Positions 8,137-15,280 of a stretch of 36,291 nucleotides of DNA are shown here, one piece after another. Below the pieces are notes generated by a model. That model saw nothing but the letters and a program-made list of their open reading frames with translations, was not told the DNA's origin and did not search any database. The position numbers were made by a program, and so were the translations under genes. The number at the start of each line of letters is the position of its first letter. Position 1 is the first letter of the stretch. Origin of the DNA: an uncultured Pelagibacteraceae bacterium (lineage in GTDB: Bacteria; Pseudomonadota; Alphaproteobacteria; Pelagibacterales; Pelagibacteraceae); NCBI GenBank assembly GCA_902606445.1, contig CACLGJ010000011.1, positions 1 through 36,291 of the forward strand, given 5' to 3'.

Positions 8137-8595
8137 ATGACAAAATTCTTAAAAAAAGACCAACTTTCTTCAAATTGGTATGAAATTGATGCTACAAATG
8201 CTGTTGTTGGAAGATTAGCAACAGTAGTATCTAAAATTATTAGAGGAAAAAATAAAACTACATTTACTCCTCATATGGATGATGGAGATTTTGTAGTTGT
8301 TAAGAATATTGAACACATCAAATTTACTGGAAAAAAATTTGAGAATAAAAAATATTATAGACATACAGGTCACCCAGGTGGAATTAAAGAAACAACACCT
8401 GAAAAATTAGCTGAAAAAAAACCAGGTGAGGCTTTAAAACTTGCAGTAAAAAGAATGTTACCAGGTGGTGTTCTAGGAAAAAAACAATTAACTAAATTAA
8501 AAATTTATTCTGGTAGCGAACACCCGCATGCTGCTCAAAATCCTAAAGTAATTGAAATTGAAAAATTAAATAATAAAAACATTGTAAGAAATTAG
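8137..8595 (+). CDS. rplM: 50S ribosomal protein L13
   Basis: Large-subunit ribosomal protein. I start it at ATG 8137 (MTKFLKKDQLSSNWYEIDATNAVVGRLATVVSKIIRGK), which is the normal L13 N-terminus; an in-frame TTG-type start at 8080 would add 19 residues unlike L13 and would remove the promoter candidate. The core includes FTPHMDDGDFVVVKN, FTGKKFENKKYYRHTGHPGG and AVKRMLPGGVLGKKQLTKLKIYSGSEHPH, all family signatures. The 152 residues are full length. It directly abuts rpsI (stop, then ATG with no gap). Confidence 0.97.
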   Translation: MTKFLKKDQLSSNWYEIDATNAVVGRLATVVSKIIRGKNKTTFTPHMDDGDFVVVKNIEHIKFTGKKFENKKYYRHTGHPGGIKETTPEKLAEKKPGEALKLAVKRMLPGGVLGKKQLTKLKIYSGSEHPHAAQNPKVIEIEKLNNKNIVRN

Positions 8596-9033
8596 ATGGA
8601 AGCAACTCAATCAACTTCAAAAAAGCCTAAATTAAACCTAGATTTTAAAGATAGTAAATACGCTACTGGTAGACGTAAAACTTCAATTGCTAAAGTTTGG
8701 TTGAAGAAGGGAACTGGCAAAATTTATGTAAATGGTAAACTATTTAATGAGTATTTTGTTAGTGAAAATCATAAAATGCAAATTACACGCCCATTTGAAA
8801 TAATTAATCAAGCAACTTCATATGATGTAAGATGCAGCGTTACAGGTGGCGGTCATACAGGTCAAGCTGGTGCAATGGTTCATGGTATTTCTAAAGCATT
8901 AGTTATGTTTGATGAAAATCTTAAAAGTACTTTAAAAACTGAAAATTTAACTACCAGAGATCCAAGAGCAGTTGAAAGAAAAAAACCTGGTAGAAGAAAA
9001 GCTAGAAGAAGCTTTCAATTTTCTAAAAGATAA
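8596..9033 (+). CDS. rpsI: 30S ribosomal protein S9
   Basis: Small-subunit protein that contacts P-site tRNA with its basic tail. Visible features are YATGRRKTSIAKVWLKKGTGKIYVNGK (about 22-48), VTGGGHTGQAGAMVHGISKAL, and the end TRDPRAVERKKPGRRKARRSFQFSKR, all S9 signatures. A short N-terminal extension (about 20 residues, Lys/Thr/Ser-rich) is typical of alphaproteobacteria. It starts at the base after the rplM stop, and argC follows after 33 bases, the usual rplM-rpsI-argC order of the class. Confidence 0.98.
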   Translation: MEATQSTSKKPKLNLDFKDSKYATGRRKTSIAKVWLKKGTGKIYVNGKLFNEYFVSENHKMQITRPFEIINQATSYDVRCSVTGGGHTGQAGAMVHGISKALVMFDENLKSTLKTENLTTRDPRAVERKKPGRRKARRSFQFSKR

Positions 9034-9066
9034 TTTTTTTTTAATTCTAAACTGTTATAATGTTAA

Positions 9067-10089
9067 ATGCCTAAGCTTAATGTATTAGTTGCCGGATCTA
9101 CAGGATATATTGGTATCCAGTTAGTTAGTTTATTATCGAAACATAAATATGTTAATATCAAATATCTCTGTGGAAATAGTTCTGTTGGAAAAAATATTTC
9201 AATTTACGATAAGAGATTAAAGAATAAAAAATTACCTAAAATAACAAAATTTAATTTTAATTTTTTAAAACACGTAGATATTGTATTTACCGCTTTACCT
9301 AATGGAGAAGCTCAAAAAATTTCAAAAAAACTTTTAAGTAATAATACATTAATCGATTTAGCTGCTGATTTTAGATTAAGAAAATCTTCTGATTATCTAA
9401 AATGGTATAAGCAAAAACATCAAGCCCCAAAATTAATTAAAGATTCTTTTTATTCATTACCTGAATTAACAGGAGAAAAATTAAAAAATTATCAAATTAT
9501 AGGATGTCCAGGTTGTTATCCAACATCTATATTACTTGCACTAATACCTTTACTAAAAAAGAAATTAATAAAGGAAAATAATATTATCATCGACTCAAAA
9601 TCTGGCTACTCTGGCGCTGGTAGAAACGTTCATAAAAAATATAAGAATAAAAATTTATATGAATCACTTAGTGCATATGGTGTAGGCTTTCACCGACATA
9701 ATTCAGAAATTGAACAATTTTTAAATAAATTTTCAAATAGTAAAACAATTTTCACATTTACCCCACATCTGACTCCAATGTTTAGAGGTATATTAAGTAC
9801 AATTTATGTTGATTTAAATAAAGGTAGAACAATTAAAAACATATACAATGAACTTGTTAAATTTTATAAAGACTCTAGCTTTGTTAAAGTAGTAAAAATA
9901 GACTCAATGTTAAGTACAAATGATGTGATTAATACTAATAATTGTGAAATATCAGTTTGTAAATCTAAATATAAAAACAAAGCAATTATATTGTCAACAA
10001 TTGATAACTTGATAAAAGGTGGGGCAGGTCAGGCTATACAAAATATGAATATTTTAAAAAATTTTAAAGAACACGAAGGTTTGAAATGA
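9067..10089 (+). CDS. argC: N-acetyl-gamma-glutamyl-phosphate reductase
   Basis: NADPH-dependent third enzyme of arginine synthesis. The N-terminal Rossmann motif is VLVAGSTGYIGIQLV (about 6-20). The active-site cysteine is Cys150 in GCPGCYPTSILLAL, and SKSGYSGAGR and FTPHLTPMFRGILSTIYV follow. The 340 residues match the long bacterial type. The stop codon overlaps the ATG of a small lipoprotein gene (ATGA). Confidence 0.97.
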   Translation: MPKLNVLVAGSTGYIGIQLVSLLSKHKYVNIKYLCGNSSVGKNISIYDKRLKNKKLPKITKFNFNFLKHVDIVFTALPNGEAQKISKKLLSNNTLIDLAADFRLRKSSDYLKWYKQKHQAPKLIKDSFYSLPELTGEKLKNYQIIGCPGCYPTSILLALIPLLKKKLIKENNIIIDSKSGYSGAGRNVHKKYKNKNLYESLSAYGVGFHRHNSEIEQFLNKFSNSKTIFTFTPHLTPMFRGILSTIYVDLNKGRTIKNIYNELVKFYKDSSFVKVVKIDSMLSTNDVINTNNCEISVCKSKYKNKAIILSTIDNLIKGGAGQAIQNMNILKNFKEHEGLK

Positions 10090-10259
10090 AAAAATTACTG
10101 ATTACTTTTATTATAATTACTGGTTGCTCAACTTATAATGACAAATTAAGTAATAACATTTTAGATATAAAATTTTCTGACAATATGTCGTTTGAAGAAT
10201 TTCAAGCTAAACTTGATGAATATACTGAAAATAGCCCATATCCAAATATAGATGAATAG
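10086..10259 (+). CDS. Small lipoprotein of unknown function (57 residues)
   Basis: Short reading frame that begins inside the argC stop (ATGA at 10086-10089) and ends at the base before the hom ATG. It starts MKKLLITFIIITGCSTYN, a short lipoprotein signal with lipobox ITGC (Cys14), so the mature peptide would be about 44 residues and membrane-anchored. The mature part is acidic, ending MSFEEFQAKLDEYTENSPYPNIDE, with a predicted helix around SFEEFQAKLDEYTE. Exact packing between two biosynthetic genes with no spare base strongly suggests a real, translated gene. I do not recognise a family or function. Confidence 0.8.
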   Translation: MKKLLITFIIITGCSTYNDKLSNNILDIKFSDNMSFEEFQAKLDEYTENSPYPNIDE

Positions 10260-11552
10260 ATGAGTAACGTTATAAAAATTGCTATCATTGGACTTGGTCA
10301 AGTTGGAAATTATTTATATCGAGAACTAAATCTTCAAAGAAGAAATATTGAAATTAAAACATCAAAAAAAATTAAGATAATTGCTATATCTGCCAGAAAT
10401 AAAACAAAAAAAAGAAAATATCACATCAATAAAAAAATTTTTTATAAAAATCCAATTAAAATAATAAAAGAATTAAATCCTGATATTTTATTTGAAGTAG
10501 TTGGACTATCTGACGGAATTTCAAAAAAAGTTGTGGAGACAGCCTTAAAAAATAAAATTCATGTTATTACACCAAATAAAGCTTTAATAGCTAAGCATGG
10601 TGATCATCTTGCTAAACTCGCTGAAAAAAATAAAGTAAATTTAGAGTTTGAAGCATCTGTTGCTGGTGGAATTCCTATTCTAAGAACAATTAAAGAAGGT
10701 TTAGCAACAAATAAAATTAGTAAAGTTTATGGGATACTTAATGGAACAACAAATTATATTTTATCAGAAATGGAAAATAGTAATGAAACTTTTGATAAAG
10801 TCTTACAAAAAGCACAAAACCTTGGTTATGCTGAACCAGGTAATCCTAAGTTAGATCTAAATGGTTTTGACGCTTTTGCAAAAATTAGAATATTATCTGC
10901 TCTTTCTTTCAATACAAAAATTTCTAAAAGCAAATGTATAATGGAAGGAATTGAAAATATTAAATTAGAAGATATTAAGATAGCCAATCAATTAGGTCTT
11001 AGGGTAAAATTACTTGGAATTTCTGAAATCATCAATGGTCAATTATTTGAAACTGTTCATCCATGTTTAGTAAGTAAAAAGACATATATTGGAAATGTAA
11101 ACGGCGTTATGAATGCAGTTATTACAGAAGGTAAGCCCGTAGGGGAGAGCGTTTTACAAGGTGAGGGTGCTGGTCCTGGCCCAACTTCCTCTTCATTATT
11201 ATCAGACTTATTATCAATTTTAAGAGGAAATACTAAATATCCTTTTGGTGTTTCTTCTAATAAAAGAAGGTCTATCAAGCCATTTAGAAATGATAAATAT
11301 ACAAATTCATTATATTTAAGATTTGTAGTTAAAGATAAGCAGGGTGTTCTTTCGACAATTACAAATAGATTAGCTAAATATAAGATTTCAGTTAAAAGAA
11401 TTATTCAAACACCAGATAAGAAGAATAAGAAAGCAACAATTGTAATTATTACCCATAAAACAACAGAAATTAATTCAAGAAACTGCTTATCAGCATTTAA
11501 AAAGAATAAAAATATTCTTAAATTTCCTACATTAATTAGATTATATAATTAA
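10260..11552 (+). CDS. hom: Homoserine dehydrogenase
   Basis: NAD(P)H-dependent reduction of aspartate semialdehyde to homoserine for Thr and Met synthesis. The Rossmann motif is IAIIGLGQVGNYLY (about 7-20); PNKALIAKHG, FEASVAGGIPILRTI, LNGTTNYILSEM and DLNGFDAFAKI mark the catalytic domain, followed by GEGAGPGPTSSSLLSDLL. A C-terminal ACT domain (about 345-425; VVKDKQGVLSTITNRLAKYKISVKRIIQ) suggests threonine feedback, as known for this type. Its product feeds MetY, encoded 2.3 kb away. In many alphaproteobacteria hom is beside glpX and recJ; here they are 11 kb away on the other strand. Confidence 0.97.
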   Translation: MSNVIKIAIIGLGQVGNYLYRELNLQRRNIEIKTSKKIKIIAISARNKTKKRKYHINKKIFYKNPIKIIKELNPDILFEVVGLSDGISKKVVETALKNKIHVITPNKALIAKHGDHLAKLAEKNKVNLEFEASVAGGIPILRTIKEGLATNKISKVYGILNGTTNYILSEMENSNETFDKVLQKAQNLGYAEPGNPKLDLNGFDAFAKIRILSALSFNTKISKSKCIMEGIENIKLEDIKIANQLGLRVKLLGISEIINGQLFETVHPCLVSKKTYIGNVNGVMNAVITEGKPVGESVLQGEGAGPGPTSSSLLSDLLSILRGNTKYPFGVSSNKRRSIKPFRNDKYTNSLYLRFVVKDKQGVLSTITNRLAKYKISVKRIIQTPDKKNKKATIVIITHKTTEINSRNCLSAFKKNKNILKFPTLIRLYN

Positions 11553-12454
11553 TGGATATTTACATTAAACTTTTTGAAGTTTTATTTCCTGTATTTTTTG
11601 TTGTTGGTATTGGTTATTATTTAGGCAAGAAAAACCCAAAAATAGATACAGCATTCATTACAAATTTTGCAGCAAATGTAGGAACTCCTGCAATGATTAT
11701 TTATGCTTTAAATCCTGTAAATATTTCATTTAATATTTTTATAAATTACTTTTGGTATTATGCGCTAGCTATTGTTGGATTTATGATTACTGGAATTATA
11801 ATTCTATATGTTCTGAACACTAAAGATATTATTAGAGAGCTTCCTCCATTAACAATGCCTAATACAGGAAACATGGGTTTACCAATTTGTTTATTTGCTT
11901 ATGGTTCTCAAGGTCTTGGTGTTTCAGCGGCGATATCTGCTTTAATTATTTTGTGCCACTTTACTTTAGGTGTTTTTTTAGCAGACAGAAAATTTAATAT
12001 AAACGTTATAGTTAAAAGTCCTCCTTTTTATGCAATAATAGTTTCAGTTTTTTTACTTTATTATGATTTAGAACTTCCTGGATTTGTTGAAAATACTACT
12101 TTCTTGTTAATGTATGCAACAATATTTCTTATTTTGATGTCTTTAGGAATTGCATTAACCAGATTAAAAGTTTTTTCTCTTAAAAAAGCTATATTCTCTT
12201 CTATAGGACGTGTAATTATTGGACCTATAATTGGATATTTATTAATTCTATATTTTAATTTGGAAGGGTTTGCTGCCGGTGTTTTATTGATTCAATGTTC
12301 AATGCCTAGTGCTGTTCTAAATTATTTAGTGGCTTCAATATATTCACCTAAAAAGATTGTTGACAGTGTTGCTAGTACTATTGTTGTTTCAACATTAATG
12401 TCATTTATAACTATTCCAGTCGTTGTATTCTTTGCTTTAAAATACTTTAATTAA
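11552..12454 (+). CDS. AEC-family transporter (auxin efflux carrier superfamily)
   Basis: Membrane transporter with about ten hydrophobic segments in 300 residues. The N-terminus FEVLFPVFFVVGIGYYLGKKNPKIDTAFITNFAANVGTPAMIIYAL and the central PPLTMPNTGNMGLPICLFAYGSQG are AEC/MleP-type signatures; the C-terminus holds the matching LLIQCSMPSAVLNYLVAS. Substrates of relatives are small organic acids, so malate-like or amino-acid export is possible but not shown. The ATG overlaps the hom stop by one base (TAATG), implying co-translation. Confidence 0.88.
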   Translation: MDIYIKLFEVLFPVFFVVGIGYYLGKKNPKIDTAFITNFAANVGTPAMIIYALNPVNISFNIFINYFWYYALAIVGFMITGIIILYVLNTKDIIRELPPLTMPNTGNMGLPICLFAYGSQGLGVSAAISALIILCHFTLGVFLADRKFNINVIVKSPPFYAIIVSVFLLYYDLELPGFVENTTFLLMYATIFLILMSLGIALTRLKVFSLKKAIFSSIGRVIIGPIIGYLLILYFNLEGFAAGVLLIQCSMPSAVLNYLVASIYSPKKIVDSVASTIVVSTLMSFITIPVVVFFALKYFN

Positions 12455-12473
12455 TCTATATCCTTCTTCTAAA

Positions 12474-13322
12474 ATGAAGGCTATAACTTTTAATCTTTTG
12501 GCATGGGTGATGCTTCCAATAATGGATGGATTTGCAAAATATTTAAGTGCAGATCTTCCAGTATTACAAATTACATGGGCAAGATATTTTTTTACAGTGG
12601 CTTTCACTTTTCCTGTAATGTTTTTCTTTTTTCGAAAAAATCTTGTATGGACGGATAAACCAAAATTACAATTTATTAGAGGTTTAATTCTTTTAACAGC
12701 TAATATTTGTTTCTTTTATGCAATTTCAGTAATTTCTTTAGCAAAAGCATTAACTCTAGCTTTTGTTGCTCCCTTAATTGTTACAGCTTTTTCTCCAGTT
12801 TTTTTAGGGGAGAAAGTAGGTTTTAAAAGATGGTCTGCAGTAATTATAGGTTTTATAGGTTCTTTAGTAGTTATAAGGCCAGGATTTGTTGAAATTAATT
12901 TAGCAAGTATAGCCGCTCTTGGAACAGGTGTGATGTATGGGTTTTATTTGATCATTACTCGTAAACTAAGTAGCTCAGACAATCCTTTATTAACTTTATT
13001 GTTAACTGGTGTAGTAGGGGCCATAATTATATCCACTGTAATGCCCTTTGTATGGGTTAAACCTAACTTAAATCAGTGGTCTATGATGGCAGCCATAGGT
13101 ATATTTGCCTGTATAGGACATTTATTTTTAATATTGTCTCTTAAATATGCTGACGCCTCTAAATTAGCTCCATTTAGCTACTTTGAGATCATTACGAACA
13201 TTATAATAGGTTATTATTTCTTTAGTGACTTTCCTGATAATTGGACTTTTCTAGGTTTATTCATTATCGTTTTAAGTGGAGTCTACATCTCAAGAAGAGA
13301 AAATTTAGTTAGAAAATTATAA
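12474..13322 (+). CDS. DMT-superfamily transporter, EamA domain type
   Basis: Inner-membrane protein with about ten segments in 282 residues and two EamA repeats: the first around 1-130 (LLAWVMLPIMDGFAKYLSADLPVLQITWARYFF, then FFYAISVISLAKALTLAFVAPLIVTAFSPVFLGEKV), the second around 145-278 (GVMYGFYLIITRKLSS, LSLKYADASKLAPFSYFEIITNIIIGYYFF). Relatives export amino acids or metabolites; the substrate cannot be read from sequence. It lies 19 bases after the AEC gene and closes this plus-strand run. Confidence 0.9.
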   Translation: MKAITFNLLAWVMLPIMDGFAKYLSADLPVLQITWARYFFTVAFTFPVMFFFFRKNLVWTDKPKLQFIRGLILLTANICFFYAISVISLAKALTLAFVAPLIVTAFSPVFLGEKVGFKRWSAVIIGFIGSLVVIRPGFVEINLASIAALGTGVMYGFYLIITRKLSSSDNPLLTLLLTGVVGAIIISTVMPFVWVKPNLNQWSMMAAIGIFACIGHLFLILSLKYADASKLAPFSYFEIITNIIIGYYFFSDFPDNWTFLGLFIIVLSGVYISRRENLVRKL

Positions 13323-13787
13323 TAATAGGTAATGTTTATTTACTAATATTTAAAGTATTACATTAAGTATATATACTAAACAACTGTATTTATTATATTT
13401 AATTAAATATATAAATAATATAATTATTATAATTTCTTCAATTGTATACTATTAAATGACCTTAAAATGCTGTGATAGTGTTAAGACTTTTGGCAAATTA
13501 TAAAAAACATTAAATAATCCTTTAAAATAGCGGCTTTTTTTCCGATTGTGATTATGAAAATTCCCTTAAAAAAGGACAGTCTAAAAGCATTGATATAGTT
13601 GAATAGTAGAGCGATGCACTAATAGAATATACCATTTAAACGGCCATAGAGGGGTCTATTTTGAGTGAAGGCTCATAAATGGTACAACTAAAGGGTGAAT
13701 TGTGCTATTTAATAAGAAAACATGGAAAAAGATCAAAAAACGTTGTTTTTAGTGGTTTTTTTAAGATAAAAAATCTTTAAAATAAGG
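13323..13787. other. 465-base intergenic region with foldable element
   Basis: Gap between two convergent genes, the largest in the window. The left part (13323-13500) is almost pure A/T and shows nothing I can name. The right part has more G/C and holds several local inverted repeats (see the structured element at 13587-13705). It includes CGGCTTTTTTTCC near 13531 and an AAGAT/ATCTT hairpin near 13763-13777 that lacks a G/C stem and U-tract good enough to call a terminator. No convincing protein gene is present. It marks the border between conserved genes and the recombinase/glycan island. Confidence 0.6.
13587..13705 (+). ncRNA. Candidate structured RNA element, function unknown
   Basis: A perfect 9-base pair stem, TACCATTTA (13630-13638) with TAAATGGTA (13676-13684), encloses two hairpins. 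These are ATAGA-GGGG-TCTAT (13646-13659) and TGAG-TGAAGG-CTCA (13662-13675), so the region can form a three-way junction. Just upstream GCATTG (13587-13592) can pair with CGATGC (13612-13617). The strand is unknown because the inverted repeats fold on both; plus is chosen arbitrarily. It does not show the conserved blocks of RNase P RNA, tmRNA or SRP RNA. Confidence 0.35.
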
Positions 13788-14057
13788 CTAAATTGATACT
13801 TTTTCAGATCTAAGTAATCTGAGCTTTTGTCTAATTCCACCTCTCCCAGAGTATCCTCCAAGAGCTCCATCAGTCCTAATCACTCTATGACAGGGTATTT
13901 TTGGGGAATATGGGTTTTTAGCGCATGCATTAGCTACAGCACGAGCTGATTTGGGGCTTTTTATGGCAATAGCCACTTCTTTATAGGTTTTTACCTTACC
14001 TTTTGGTATAGTTTTAAGGTATTTCCATACTTTCAATTGAAATTTTGTTCCCTTCAC
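13788..14057 (-). CDS. ogt: Minimal methylated-DNA-[protein]-cysteine S-methyltransferase domain protein
   Basis: Predicted suicide repair protein that removes O6-alkyl groups from guanine. The 89 residues cover only the C-terminal DNA-binding/active-site domain: GTKFQLKVWKYLKTIPKGKVKTYKEVAIAI (about 3-32), then SARAVANACAKNPYSPKIPCHRVIRTDGALGGYSGR with the acceptor Cys56 in PCHR, the Arg finger in SARAV and the Asn hinge. The N-terminal ribonuclease-like domain of Ada/Ogt is missing. PCHR (not PWHR) argues against an alkyltransferase-like protein. The start is GTG at 14057; no in-frame ATG precedes the domain. It lies 6 bases after the small membrane protein gene. Confidence 0.9.
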   Translation of the reverse strand: MKGTKFQLKVWKYLKTIPKGKVKTYKEVAIAIKSPKSARAVANACAKNPYSPKIPCHRVIRTDGALGGYSGRGGIRQKLRLLRSEKVSI

Positions 14058-14063
14058 GTAATT

Positions 14064-14240
14064 TTAGCGTGGAATTAATAAGATTATGTAACTTATAAAG
14101 AATATGATAGCCATTATAGATAAGAATATCGTATTGAAGCTCTTGCCAGTATTCCGATATTGAATAAAAGTTAATATAACGAAACCAATCGAACTAATTA
14201 AAAACCATACTGCAGGAATTTCTCCATCAAGTGAACCCAT
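14064..14240 (-). CDS. Small two-segment membrane protein (58 residues), unknown function
   Basis: Reading frame that begins MGSLDGEIPAVWFLISSIGF and contains two hydrophobic segments (about 11-25, VWFLISSIGFVILTF, and about 39-56, IFLSIMAIIFFISYIILLI) separated by a polar loop QYRNTGKSFN. Its stop is 6 bases before the GTG of ogt, so the two are likely co-transcribed. Composition and the clean hydrophobic pattern support a real gene, though no family is recognised and no Shine-Dalgarno is evident. The alternative is a chance frame in AT-rich DNA. Confidence 0.6.
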   Translation of the reverse strand: MGSLDGEIPAVWFLISSIGFVILTFIQYRNTGKSFNTIFLSIMAIIFFISYIILLIPR

Positions 14241-14260
14241 AATTTATTTAATTTAAACTA

Positions 14261-14289
14261 TTGACATTAAAAATCACTTAATATATTAC
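14261..14289 (+). promoter_or_regulatory. Promoter of the integrase gene
   Basis: A perfect -35 TTGACA (14261-14266) is followed by TATATT (14282-14287, 15-base spacer) or TATTAC (14284-14289, 17-base spacer). The transcript would begin near 14295, about 28 bases before the ATG at 14323. A perfect TTGACA is rare in this AT-rich window. Confidence 0.55.
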
Positions 14290-14292
14290 TAA

Positions 14293-14311
14293 TGATAATT
14301 AATTGTTATCA
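14293..14311. promoter_or_regulatory. Palindrome at the integrase transcription start, possible operator
   Basis: TGATAATTAATTGTTATCA is an inverted repeat with six-base arms (TGATAA/TTATCA) and a 7-base spacer. It sits between the promoter and the start codon of the recombinase, where a repressor or the recombinase itself could act. It may equally be a hairpin in the leader RNA or a chance AT-rich palindrome. Confidence 0.4.
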
Positions 14312-14322
14312 ATAGTAATAAT

Positions 14323-15276
14323 ATGAGTGAGTTAACAACAGACCTAAAATCATTACATGAGGCAACTTTAAATAACCTCAAAAGCTCGAAGGCAAATAAC
14401 ACTCTGAGAGCTTATAAATCTGATTTTAAAGACTTTGGGGCTTTCTGTGCAAAGCATGGCTTAAAATCATTGCCAACTGAACCAAAAATAATTTCCTTGT
14501 ACCTTACCCATCTTTCTAAAAATTCAAAAATAAGCACTTTAAGACGAAGATTAGTTTCAATAAGTATGGTCCATAAGTTAAAAGGCCATTATTTAGATAC
14601 TAAACATCCAATCATAGTTGAAAATTTAATGGGGATTAGAAGAATAAAAGGGAGCATTCAAAAGGGTAAAAAACCTATATTAATCAATCATTTAAAATTA
14701 ATAATTAATGTAATAAATGAACAAAAATTAGAAGAAATTAAGAAGCTAAGAGATAAATCAATAATCTTAATTGGATTTGGAGGGGGTTTTAGAAGAACGG
14801 AGCTTATTTCAATTGATCATGAGGATTTAGAATTTGTTCCTGAGGGTCTCAAAATCACTATTAAAAGATCAAAAACTGATCAATATGGCGAAGGAATGAT
14901 TAAAGGACTACCCTACTTCAATAATGAAATTTACTGTCCTGTTAAAAACTTACAAAAATGGTTAGAAATTTCAAAAATTAAGTCTGGACCTATTTTTAGA
15001 AGATTTTCAAAAGGTTTATCACTAACAGATAAAAGATTAACTGACCAATCAGTAGTTTTATTAATGAAAGAATATTTAAACTTAGCGGGTATCGAAAATA
15101 AAAATTTTGCAGGTCATAGTTTAAGATCAGGCTTTGCAACAGTTGCTGCCGAATCTGGCGCAGATGAACGAAGCATAATGGCTATGACGGGTCATAAATC
15201 AACACAAATGGTGAGAAGATACATTAGAGAAGCTAATATTTTCAAAAATAATGCGTTAAATAAAATTAAATTATAG
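14323..15276 (+). CDS. Tyrosine recombinase / site-specific integrase
   Basis: DNA strand-exchange enzyme. The N-terminal SAM-like core-binding domain spans about 1-110 (NNTLRAYKSDFKDFGAFCAKHGL, ISLYLTHLS, STLRRRLVSISMVHK). The catalytic domain has every expected residue: Arg in FRRTEL (157/158), Lys184 in RSKTDQ, HSLRSG (His265, Arg268), GHKS (His291) and Tyr300 in VRRYIRE. The 317 residues are complete. It is not XerC/XerD-like in its N-terminal part and resembles integrases of genomic islands. It reads toward the minus-strand island and stops 4 bases from the end of the last island gene. No att core was identified. Confidence 0.93.
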   Translation: MSELTTDLKSLHEATLNNLKSSKANNTLRAYKSDFKDFGAFCAKHGLKSLPTEPKIISLYLTHLSKNSKISTLRRRLVSISMVHKLKGHYLDTKHPIIVENLMGIRRIKGSIQKGKKPILINHLKLIINVINEQKLEEIKKLRDKSIILIGFGGGFRRTELISIDHEDLEFVPEGLKITIKRSKTDQYGEGMIKGLPYFNNEIYCPVKNLQKWLEISKIKSGPIFRRFSKGLSLTDKRLTDQSVVLLMKEYLNLAGIENKNFAGHSLRSGFATVAAESGADERSIMAMTGHKSTQMVRRYIREANIFKNNALNKIKL

Positions 15277-15280
15277 TTAT

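Noticed and set aside
12474-13322. Naming the EamA gene rarD or a specific amino-acid exporter
   Set aside because: Substrate specificity in this superfamily cannot be read from the visible motifs.
13646-13660. AGAGGGGTCTATT resembling the tRNA-Glu T-arm (AGAGGGGTTCGATT), as a possible att remnant
   Set aside because: The match has a gap and a mismatch, is limited to a generic T-arm sequence, and is in the opposite orientation to what an island duplication of the tRNA 3' end would give.
13763-13777. AAGAT/ATCTT hairpin as a terminator of ogt
   Set aside because: The stem is A/T only and on the minus strand it is followed by an A-run, not a U-run.
13679-13780. 33-codon open frame in the border gap
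   Set aside because: No ribosome site, no recognisable domain, Lys/Phe-rich composition as expected from AT-rich DNA; kept only as a remark on the structured element.
14185-14195. AATCGAAC shared with the tRNA-Glu region as an attachment core
   Set aside because: Only eight bases match, and they lie within the small membrane protein frame; too short to call an att site.
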